This document shows positions 57,204 through 64,000 of a DNA stretch of 64,000 nt, one piece after another. The DNA comes from Sphingomonas metalli. GTDB lineage: Bacteria > Pseudomonadota > Alphaproteobacteria > Sphingomonadales > Sphingomonadaceae. A model generated the notes under the pieces. It did not search any database, was not told where the DNA came from, and worked only from the letters and a program-made list of their open reading frames with translations. A program made the position numbers and the translations under genes. The DNA lies in assembly GCF_014641735.1 (NCBI RefSeq), contig NZ_BMIH01000001.1:769001-833000 (forward strand). The letters run 5' to 3'. How positions within the stretch are numbered: position 1 is the stretch's first letter; the number at the start of each line of letters is the position of its first letter.

Positions 57204-57686
57204 TCAATGAAGATGCTTGGACCGCCGAGAACTTGCTAACGTTAACAGCAGTTCGCATTCGCGCAAGGGACGGGTTTTCATGACGAAAGCGCGTCCCTTT
57301 CCGTATCCGACCCAAACACCGCAATTGTCACTGTGCCATTTTGACGTTCGCACGGGCCGACGTCCGGTTGCCGCCCGCGAAGCTGGTAGTTAGATACTAT
57401 AGCAGTTCGCCGATCCTCGTCGGCGTCGCATGAAGCGCTAAGGGATGTTACTGCTGCCAATGTTTGCGGACGATCGGACCTTTCCCGGCCGTAAGACCCT
57501 GCGTTTCGGAGACTCGATCCGGCAATTAGATGTTCACCATAACTATTCGGGCGTCCGGCAGAACATGAGGAATTTCGGTAACCGTACGGAAACCTCGAAC
57601 GCTATTGTCGACGACGAGGTCGGCGAGCATCGCGGGCCCGGCAGCCTGCGGGCGCAATGTCATCGCGACGAGCGGAAAGCCGCTGG
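57204..57686. other. Long intergenic stretch after paoC
   Basis: About 480 bp of lower GC than the neighbours holds a terminator-like hairpin at 57265-57300 and no supported gene. The A/T-rich part at 57520-57560 may contain the promoter of the following regulator. Confidence 0.45.
57265..57300 (+). terminator. Terminator-like hairpin after paoABC
   Basis: AAGGGACG (57265-57272) pairs with CGTCCCTT (57292-57299) across a 19-base loop, followed by a short T run. The long loop makes it a weak candidate. Confidence 0.45.
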
Positions 57687-58307
57687 ATGATGCCGGGCGC
57701 GGCGGTGCACATCCTTGATCGGGACGCCGCCTTCTTCGGGGTGCTGGCCGACATTCTGGCCCCGCATGGGGTGAAAACCATCGTGTTCCCGCCGGAATCG
57801 GATCTGGATCGGGTCGCGACGCCCGCTGCCGAATGCATCGTCGTCGAGACCGGACTGGCGGACTTCGACGGCGTCGCGGCGATCCGGCGCCTCGTTGCGC
57901 CCCCCGCCGCGATGACCGTCGTGGCGACCGCACGGAACGCGGCGGTCGAACAGGCCGTCGCCAGTCTCAAGGCGGGCGCCATCGATTTCGTGCCCAAGCC
58001 GGATGACGGCGAACGCTGGGCGAGTTCCATCCTTCGTGCGATCGAGCAGGGGCGTGCCCGGCGCCGCCATCAGATCGCGATTCGCAAGGCGTGCGCCGCC
58101 GTCGCCTTGCTGCCGCCGCGCGAGCAGCAGGTACTCACCGCGATGATCGACGGCCTGTCGAACAAGGAGGCAGCGACGCGCATGGCCATCTCCGTCCGCA
58201 CCGTCGAGATCCACCGGGCGCGGGTGATGGACAAGCTGGAAGCGCCCTCGCTCGCCATGGCGATCCGCATGGGCATCGCGGCAGGCCTGACCCCGGTTCT
58301 CATATGA
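57687..58307 (+). CDS. FixJ/NarL-type response regulator with degenerate receiver
   Basis: This 206-aa protein joins a receiver-like domain (residues 1-125) and a C-terminal LuxR-type helix-turn-helix (LPPREQQVLTAMIDGLSNKEAATRMAISVRTVEIHRARVMDKL). The receiver lysine is kept in AIDFVPKP (K104) and the switch Thr at 81. The phospho-acceptor position holds glutamate (CIVVETGLADFDG, Glu54), and the acidic pair reads Asp11-Arg12 instead of two acids. It may therefore act without phosphorylation. The start (57687) has GGAAAG upstream; an in-frame ATG at 57657 is possible. No histidine kinase is adjacent. Confidence 0.85.
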   Translation: MMPGAAVHILDRDAAFFGVLADILAPHGVKTIVFPPESDLDRVATPAAECIVVETGLADFDGVAAIRRLVAPPAAMTVVATARNAAVEQAVASLKAGAIDFVPKPDDGERWASSILRAIEQGRARRRHQIAIRKACAAVALLPPREQQVLTAMIDGLSNKEAATRMAISVRTVEIHRARVMDKLEAPSLAMAIRMGIAAGLTPVLI

Positions 58308-58383
58308 ATCATTAACTTAGCGTGCGATTAGGCAATCTTACGTATATCACCATTTCGGACTTACCGGTAACAGTGTAGACATT

Positions 58384-59235
58384 ATGCTGTATAACCGCGA
58401 GCACCGAGCCGAAGCCGCCACCCGCCATCCGGCGTTTCCACGCGTGGGCAAATGGTCGTTGCAGTCGCTGAACGCCACAGCGCCCACGCCCGATCCGGCC
58501 TCCGGCTTCGGCATCCTCTGGCCCGATCAGGCGATCGAGGTCACCCAGGCGGGCCGCACCGCATCGCTGCGCGCCGGGGACCTGACGATCATCGACCGCT
58601 CGCACCCGGTCGAGATCCGGCGCGATGGCCCGTGGAGCGCCTCCCTCCTCGATCTCGGCGATCGCCGCGTCGGATCGCGCGTCGACGATCGCCTCCGCTT
58701 CGTCTGCGTGGCCCTCGACGGATCGACCGATCTGGCCCAGGCGGTGAAGCGGCTGTGGTTGCTGCTGGTCGATATCGGGCGGCTCGACCTGGGGCGTCGC
58801 GACACCGGCGACGAACTGATCGAAGCGCAACTGGCCGAGGTCATGACGGAGCTCGCCACCCGGCTGGCGGCGCAGGTCATCGATCCCCGGATCACCAGCC
58901 ACGACGCCGCGATGATCGATCGCGCCCAGCTGCTCATCGCCGCGAACCTCGCCGATCCCCGCTTCGGGGTGGCCGAGCTGGCGGTGCAGATGCGCGTCTC
59001 CCCGCGCCACCTGTCCTCGCTCTTCGCCCGGCTCGGCACGACGACGTCGCAGGCGATCCTCGACGCGCGCATCGTGCAGGCCCGGCGGATGCTGACCGAC
59101 CCGGTCAATGCCCGTCGCCAGATCGCCAGCATCGCACTGGCCTGCGGCTTCGACGACCAGAGCTACTTCGCGCGCTGCTTCCGCAAGGCGAGCGGGGTGA
59201 CGCCCCGCGCCTATCGCGGCGGCCGCGGCCAATGA
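58384..59235 (+). CDS. AraC family transcriptional regulator
   Basis: This 283-aa regulator has an AraC-binding-like cupin N-terminal half (ITQAGRT-type strands, LTIIDRSHPVEI) and a C-terminal double helix-turn-helix (FGVAELAVQMRVSPRHLSSLFARLGTT and IASIALACGFDDQSYFARCFRKASGVTPRAYR). The N-terminal half resembles the AraC-binding-like domain of ligand-responsive regulators. It is followed by the chemotaxis genes after 157 bp, and could control them; this is inference. Confidence 0.9.
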   Translation: MLYNREHRAEAATRHPAFPRVGKWSLQSLNATAPTPDPASGFGILWPDQAIEVTQAGRTASLRAGDLTIIDRSHPVEIRRDGPWSASLLDLGDRRVGSRVDDRLRFVCVALDGSTDLAQAVKRLWLLLVDIGRLDLGRRDTGDELIEAQLAEVMTELATRLAAQVIDPRITSHDAAMIDRAQLLIAANLADPRFGVAELAVQMRVSPRHLSSLFARLGTTTSQAILDARIVQARRMLTDPVNARRQIASIALACGFDDQSYFARCFRKASGVTPRAYRGGRGQ

Positions 59236-59392
59236 TGATCGACTAGTTTCGTAGTTTCCGGATCATACTTTAAGACAAACCTGCCAGTTCTTTCTTCCTT
59301 TCGTTCTCCTTTACCTTTTCACGCCGAAGACCCGGTGGTGACGAAATCCCGGACCCGATCGCTAAGGCCCGGTTCGACAAGGAGAAGACGAC

Positions 59393-60808
59393 GTGATCGG
59401 CTGGTTTGAAAAGGATGCTCCGATCCGCACCAAGTTCAGGGTGCTGTTCATCACCTATTCGGTTCTGTCGGCGTCTTCGCTGGCCGCGGTCGCGCTGGCC
59501 GGCACGGGCGCCCCGACGCCCGCCCTCGCGCTCGCCGCCACGGCCACCGTCCTGACGGTGATCGTCGCCGCGGTCAGCGCCCGGCTCATCACCAGCGGCT
59601 ATGTCGCGACCGTGGTCCGCATGGAGGCGCTCGCCGCCGGCGACCTCCACGCCCCGATCGGCTATGGCGACTATCGGGACTGTGTCGGGCGGATGGCGCG
59701 GGCGATGCAGGTCTTCCGCGACAATGCGGAGCGCGTCGCCACCGCCGGCTCCACCCAGCAGCTCGTGGTCACCGCGCTCGGCATGGGCCTCGGCAAGCTC
59801 GCCCAGGGCGACCTGACCGGCCATATCGAGGAACCCTTCCCGAGCGAGTATGAGCCGCTGCGCCTCGACTACAACATGGCCTTGCGGGCGCTGAACGACG
59901 CGCTGGCCGCGGTCACCCGCTCGACGGCGAGCATCCGCACCGCCTCGTCGGAGATCAGCGCCGCGTCGGACGACCTGTCGCACCGGACCGAGCAACAGGC
60001 CGCCAGCCTCGAAGAGACGGCCGCGTCGATGGACCAGATCACCTCCACGGTGAAGCAGACCGCCGAAAGCGCGGCGCGGGTCAACGCCGTCGTCGGCGAG
60101 ACCAAGCACGATGCCGAGGAGAGCGGCCGGGTCGTCCGCGACGCCGTCACCGCCATGGGCGGGATCGAACGGTCGAGCCAGGAGATTTCCGAGATCATCT
60201 CGGTGATCGACGGCATCGCCTTCCAGACCAACCTCCTCGCCCTCAATGCGGGGGTCGAGGCGGCGCGGGCGGGTGACGCCGGCAAGGGCTTCGCGGTCGT
60301 CGCCTCAGAGGTACGGGCGCTCGCCCAGCGTTCGGCCGACGCCGCCAAGGACGTCAAGACCCGCATCCTCGCCAGCTCCGAGCAGGTCGAGAACGGTGTC
60401 GAACTGGTCGGCGAGACCGGCAAGTCGCTGGAGCGCATCGTGGGCCGGATCGGCGAGATCAGCACGCTCGTCTCGCAGATCGCCGAATCCGCGCGCCAGC
60501 AGGCGTCCGGGCTTCAGGAAGTCCACACCGCCGTCGGCGAAATGGACAATGTGACGCAGCAGAATGCCGCGATGGTCGAGGAATCGACCGCCGCCGCGCG
60601 CAGCCTGGCCAGCGAGGCGGACGATCTGGCGCGCCATGTCGCCAAGTTCAGCCTCGCCGGCGAGGAGGCGGGCGCCGCGCTCCTCTCCGCGCCCCGTCCG
60701 GTCGCCCTGGCCGCGCCTGCCAAGATCGTCGCCCGTCCGCGCCCCCAGACCCGCGGCGCGCTCGCCCTCGCGGTCGAGCCGGACGAGGACGACTGGTCCA
60801 AATTCTGA
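59393..60808 (+). CDS. Methyl-accepting chemotaxis protein without periplasmic sensor domain
   Basis: This 471-aa receptor has two closely spaced membrane helices (about residues 16-37 and 45-64) with almost no periplasmic loop, then a HAMP-like region and a long coiled-coil signalling domain. The hairpin tip reads IAFQTNLLALNAGVEAARAGDAGKGFAVVASEVRALAQRS. The C-terminus is DWSKF, fitting the xWxxF CheR/CheB-tethering pentapeptide. It probably senses an intracellular or membrane signal. It is followed by STAS, cheA and cheR genes. Confidence 0.92.
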   Translation: MIGWFEKDAPIRTKFRVLFITYSVLSASSLAAVALAGTGAPTPALALAATATVLTVIVAAVSARLITSGYVATVVRMEALAAGDLHAPIGYGDYRDCVGRMARAMQVFRDNAERVATAGSTQQLVVTALGMGLGKLAQGDLTGHIEEPFPSEYEPLRLDYNMALRALNDALAAVTRSTASIRTASSEISAASDDLSHRTEQQAASLEETAASMDQITSTVKQTAESAARVNAVVGETKHDAEESGRVVRDAVTAMGGIERSSQEISEIISVIDGIAFQTNLLALNAGVEAARAGDAGKGFAVVASEVRALAQRSADAAKDVKTRILASSEQVENGVELVGETGKSLERIVGRIGEISTLVSQIAESARQQASGLQEVHTAVGEMDNVTQQNAAMVEESTAAARSLASEADDLARHVAKFSLAGEEAGAALLSAPRPVALAAPAKIVARPRPQTRGALALAVEPDEDDWSKF

Positions 60809-60874
60809 TGCGCCCCGCCGGGCCGGCGCGGCAGCGCCCCGCCGCCCGGCAGACCGAAGAGTTGATGTGAGGAC

Positions 60875-61144
60875 ATGCCGATGAACGCCATCGTGCTGCC
60901 GGCCGTGATCGACCTCGCGGCCGTCCACAGCCTCGCCGCCACGCTGCGCGGCGAGCCGGGTTCGATCCTGCTCGACGGCACGGCGGTCGAGCGGATCGGC
61001 GGGGCGGGCATCCAGCTGCTGCTGAGCGCCCATGCCACCGCCGCCGCCGCCGGCCATGTCGCCATGGTCGAACGGCCCAGCGAGGCCCTCGCCGCCGCGA
61101 TCGCCACCGCCGGTGCCGGCATCCTCCTCGCCCCCGATCGCTGA
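60875..61144 (+). CDS. STAS-domain protein in chemotaxis cluster
   Basis: This 89-aa protein has the STAS fold seen in anti-anti-sigma factors and in the MlaB type: AVIDLAAVHSLAATL, ILLDGTAVERIGGAGIQLLLSA and AGHVAMVERPSEAL. The serine usually phosphorylated in anti-anti-sigma factors is replaced (VERIGGAGIQ), so regulation by phosphorylation is doubtful. The second ATG (60881) is better spaced from AGGA. It lies between an MCP and cheA, suggesting a role in this chemotaxis system. Confidence 0.82.
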   Translation: MPMNAIVLPAVIDLAAVHSLAATLRGEPGSILLDGTAVERIGGAGIQLLLSAHATAAAAGHVAMVERPSEALAAAIATAGAGILLAPDR

Positions 61145-61157
61145 AGGTAGAGCGACC

Positions 61158-63329
61158 ATGGAACTCGACGAGATCCTCGCGATCTTCTTCCAGGAATGTG
61201 AGGAAGGACTGGCGCAGGTCGAGGCGAACCTCGCCACCGCCCGGGACACCGGTCCCGATGGCGAGACGATCAACACCATCTTTCGCGCGGTGCATTCGAT
61301 CAAGGGCGGCGCCGGCGCGTTCGGCTTCGAGGCGCTGCAGGGCTTCTCGCATCATCTGGAGACGGTGCTCGACCTGATCCGCACCGGCGAGCGCACCGCC
61401 GACGCCGCGCTGACCGACCTGCTCTTCGCCGCGTTCGACGTGCTCAGCGACCATGTCGCCAGCGCGCAAAGCGGCGGCACGCCGCCGGCCGATACCGCGG
61501 TGCTGGCCCGGCTGGAGGCGGTCACCCATGGCGCGCCTGCGCCGGCTGCGGAGCCGGAGGCCGTGGACGAGGTCACGCCCGCGGTCGCCGACACGGCACC
61601 CGACGAAGAACCCATGGATTTCGACCTCGACGCGCTGCTCGCGTCGATCGACCTGCCGGCCGCGGGGGCGCCGGCAGGTCCACCCGATTGGCTGGTGCGC
61701 TTCAAGCCCGCGCGCGGCGCGTTCGACAATGGCGGCGATCCCCTGCCGCTGCTGCGCGAGCTGGAGCGGCTGGGCGGCCGTGCCGTGTCGGTCGACCTCG
61801 GCGAGCTGCCGATGCTCGACGCGCTGGTGGTCGACGAATGCTGGATCGCCTGGACCTATCGCCTGCCGGGCGAGGTGGCGCGCACCGATATCGAGGCGGT
61901 GTTCGACTTCGTGATCGACCAGTGCACGCTCGCCATTCAGAGCGAAGAGGATGCCGAGACGGCCCCCCCGCCGGCCGCCCCCGCCGTGGCATCGACCCCC
62001 GAGCCCGAGGCGGACCTACCGCCCGAAGCGGCCGCACCCGCCGCACCGCCGTCCGTCGTGCCGGCCGAGCCGCTGGCCGACCCCGTCGTGCCGCCGTCGC
62101 CGGTCGCCGCCGCCGAGCCCGCCGCGCGGGAACCGGCGGCCGCCGCGAACGCCGGCTCGGCGACCATCCGCGTCGAGCTCGACAAGCTCGACCGGCTCGT
62201 CAACCTGGTCGGCGAGCTGGTCATCACCCAGGCGATGCTGTCGCAGCGGCTGTCGATGCACGGCGTCGGCGCGATCGACGAGCTGTCCGACCTCGATCAC
62301 CTGACCCGCGAACTGCAGGACAGCGCGATGTCGATCCGCGCGCAGCCGGTGAAGTCGGTGTTCAGCCGCGTGCCCCGCATCATCCGCGAACTGGAGGCCG
62401 GCACCGGCAAGCGCGTGCGGCTGGAGGTCGAGGGCGAGATGACCGAGGTCGACAAGACCGTGGTCGAGCGGATCGGCGAGCCGCTGACCCACATGATCCG
62501 CAATGCCGTCGACCACGGCCTCGAAAGCCCCGACGAGCGCGTCGCGATCGGCAAGCCGGCCGAGGGCGTGGTGCGGCTGTCGGCCGAGCATCGCTCCGGC
62601 CGGATCGTCATCTCCGTGTCCGATGACGGGCGCGGGATCGACCGGGCACGGGTGCGCGCCAAGGCGGTGGAGCGCGGCATCGTCGCGCCCGACGCGCACC
62701 TGACCGACGAGGACATCGACAATCTGATCTTCGCGCCCGGCTTCACGACCGCGGCGACGGTGTCGAACATCTCGGGCCGCGGCGTCGGCATGGACGTGGT
62801 GCGCAAGAATGTGCAGGCGCTGGGCGGCCGGATCGGCATATCCTCGCGCTTCGGCAAGGGGTCGACCTTCGCGCTCACCCTGCCGCTGACGCTCGCCATC
62901 CTCGACGGCATGGTCGTCAGCGTCGGCACCCAGACCTATGTCATCCCGCTCGCCCATGTGGTGGAGAGCCTGCGCCCCGAATCGCGCGAGGTTCGTGCCT
63001 TCGGTCCGGGCGAAGGCGTGCTCGACGTGCGCGGCACCTATCTGCCGATCCTGTCGATCGGCCGCCTGCTCGGCATCCCCGACGCCTGCACCGACCCGTC
63101 CAGCGCGGTGCTGGTCGTGGTCGAGACCGACACGGGCCAGTCGATCCTGATGGTCGACGGCATCCAGGACCAGCGCCAGGTGGTGGTGAAGAGCCTGGAG
63201 GCCAATTACGCCCCCGTCACCGGCCTGTCCGGCGCGACGGTGCTGGGCGACGGCCGCGTGGCGCTGATCCTCGACGTCGAGACGCTGGTCGCCCGCCAGC
63301 GGGCCGCCTCGCGCGATCTGGCGGCATGA
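61158..63329 (+). CDS. cheA: Chemotaxis histidine kinase CheA
   Basis: This 723-aa kinase has the Hpt domain with the phospho-histidine in RAVHSIKGGAGAFGF (about residue 48). A middle domain (WLVRFKPARGAFDNGGDPLPLLRELERLG...VFDFVIDQC) is the regulator-binding type. An Ala/Pro-rich linker follows, then the dimerisation domain, the ATPase (MIRNAVDHGLESPDER, SDDGRGIDRARVRAKA, GRGVGMDVVRKNV) and a C-terminal CheW-like domain. It transfers phosphate to CheY/CheB. Its stop overlaps the cheR start by ATGA. Confidence 0.96.
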   Translation: MELDEILAIFFQECEEGLAQVEANLATARDTGPDGETINTIFRAVHSIKGGAGAFGFEALQGFSHHLETVLDLIRTGERTADAALTDLLFAAFDVLSDHVASAQSGGTPPADTAVLARLEAVTHGAPAPAAEPEAVDEVTPAVADTAPDEEPMDFDLDALLASIDLPAAGAPAGPPDWLVRFKPARGAFDNGGDPLPLLRELERLGGRAVSVDLGELPMLDALVVDECWIAWTYRLPGEVARTDIEAVFDFVIDQCTLAIQSEEDAETAPPPAAPAVASTPEPEADLPPEAAAPAAPPSVVPAEPLADPVVPPSPVAAAEPAAREPAAAANAGSATIRVELDKLDRLVNLVGELVITQAMLSQRLSMHGVGAIDELSDLDHLTRELQDSAMSIRAQPVKSVFSRVPRIIRELEAGTGKRVRLEVEGEMTEVDKTVVERIGEPLTHMIRNAVDHGLESPDERVAIGKPAEGVVRLSAEHRSGRIVISVSDDGRGIDRARVRAKAVERGIVAPDAHLTDEDIDNLIFAPGFTTAATVSNISGRGVGMDVVRKNVQALGGRIGISSRFGKGSTFALTLPLTLAILDGMVVSVGTQTYVIPLAHVVESLRPESREVRAFGPGEGVLDVRGTYLPILSIGRLLGIPDACTDPSSAVLVVVETDTGQSILMVDGIQDQRQVVVKSLEANYAPVTGLSGATVLGDGRVALILDVETLVARQRAASRDLAA

Positions 63330-64000
63330 GCAGCGCCGCCGCCCCGGTCGGCGACTATACGCTCGACACGGCCGAGTTCCAGGCGATCGCACGGATGACG
63401 TATGCGCATTCGGGCATCACCCTGCCCGACGGCAAGCGCAACCTCGTCTATTCGCGCCTGACCAAGCAGATCCGCCGGCGCGGGCTGCCCGGCTTCCCCG
63501 CCTATGTCGAGCTGATGCGCAACGATCCGGAGGTGCGCCGCGAGGCGATCTTCGCGCTCACCACCAATCACACCAAGCTGTTCCGCGAGAACCATCATTT
63601 CGAACATTTCGCGGCCGAGCTGCGCCCGCGCCTGATCGATGCGGCCGAACGCGGCCTGCCGGTGCGGCTCTGGTCCTCCGCCAGTTCGAGCGGCGAGGAG
63701 CCCTATTCGCTGGCGATGACGCTGCTCGGGACCGAGCGGAGCGCCGGCGCGCGCCTCGCCACGCGGGACGTCGCGATCCTCGCGACCGATCTTACGCCAC
63801 ACGTGCTCGGCATCGCCAAGGCGGGGCGCTACCCGGCCGAGATGGCGCGCGACATTCCGGAGCGCTACCGCCGCAGCTGGACGCGGATAGAGGGCGGCGA
63901 GCTGGTCATGGCGCCCGAGCTCCGGCGGATCGTCAGCAATCGCCAGCTCAACCTGCTCGATCCCTGGCCGATGCGCGGCAAGTTCGACGCGATCTTCTGT
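63326..64000 (+). CDS. cheR: Chemotaxis protein methyltransferase CheR (cut by window end)
   Basis: The first 225 codons of CheR are present. The N-terminal helical domain (FQAIARMTYAHSGITLPDGKRNLVYSRLTKQIRRRGL) is followed by the SAM-binding domain with LWSSASSSGEEPYSLAM and ILATDLTPHVLGIAKAGRY. CheR methylates glutamates of chemoreceptors. It overlaps cheA by 4 bp. The gene continues beyond the window. Confidence 0.95.
   Translation, partial: MSSAAAPVGDYTLDTAEFQAIARMTYAHSGITLPDGKRNLVYSRLTKQIRRRGLPGFPAYVELMRNDPEVRREAIFALTTNHTKLFRENHHFEHFAAELRPRLIDAAERGLPVRLWSSASSSGEEPYSLAMTLLGTERSAGARLATRDVAILATDLTPHVLGIAKAGRYPAEMARDIPERYRRSWTRIEGGELVMAPELRRIVSNRQLNLLDPWPMRGKFDAIFC

Overview
The window looks like chromosomal DNA of a sphingomonad (Sphingomonadaceae, Alphaproteobacteria). 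The evidence is very high GC with strong third-position bias, three large TonB-dependent receptors, a PEPxxWA-type C-terminal sorting signal, a SapC / JmjC-cupin / flavin-halogenase operon of the type seen in Sphingomonas and Caulobacter carbohydrate loci, UbiK, and a PaoABC aldehyde dehydrogenase. No assignment below genus-group level can be supported from sequence alone.

Layout. 1-264: the 3' end of recJ and tRNA-Glu(TTC). 615-3960: a siderophore-type TonB receptor divergent from a DUF1624 membrane acyltransferase-like protein. 3917-7876: a sucrose/fructan module (sugar transporter and intracellular GH68 enzyme) bounded by two gene remnants, the N-terminus of a GH36 alpha-galactosidase and the C-terminal half of a MacB/FtsX-type permease that begins at an 8-bp tandem repeat. 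8238-10610: two short-chain dehydrogenases divergent from their probable TetR repressor, with twin palindromic operators between them. 10952-18931: a probable sulfated-glycan module with a TonB receptor, a formylglycine sulfatase, an exported formylglycine-generating enzyme, a lipoprotein GH43 and a GH130. 19064-19209: a nested inverted-repeat element. 19323-23342: a YihY-family membrane protein, a PRISE-like reductase and a type-B carboxylesterase.

23391-28259 is the most unusual stretch. On the minus strand lie a TIR-TM-TPR protein, a PEP-CTERM surface protein and a SLOG-transmembrane (SLATT-like) protein, the last two overlapping by 4 bp. TIR enzymes and SLOG sensors are paired in Thoeris-like nucleotide signalling, so this may be an unrecognised signalling or defence system.

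28414-42484 is a galactoside-utilisation locus: a TonB-Xanth-Caul receptor, SapC, a JmjC-like cupin, a flavin halogenase, a DUF6445 protein with a 2OG-oxygenase-type motif, a LacI regulator, GH2 and GH35. The 10-bp palindrome CAATCGATTG upstream of its receptor also lies upstream of the sucrose transporter, suggesting common LacI-type control. A terminator separates the receptor from the SapC operon.

42499-53201 is mostly housekeeping: tRNA-Gln, ilvE, a MarR regulator, a mechanosensitive-type channel with CsbD, a CPA1 antiporter, a YbjN-like protein with proC, ubiK, tspO, a glutathione-dependent formaldehyde dehydrogenase and a PHB-depolymerase-type esterase. 53351-57203 is paoABC. 57687-64000 carries a FixJ/NarL-type regulator with glutamate at the phosphorylation position, an AraC regulator and a chemotaxis cluster (MCP, STAS protein, CheA, CheR cut by the window end). 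Many adjacent genes overlap by ATGA/GTGA/TTGA, indicating translational coupling.
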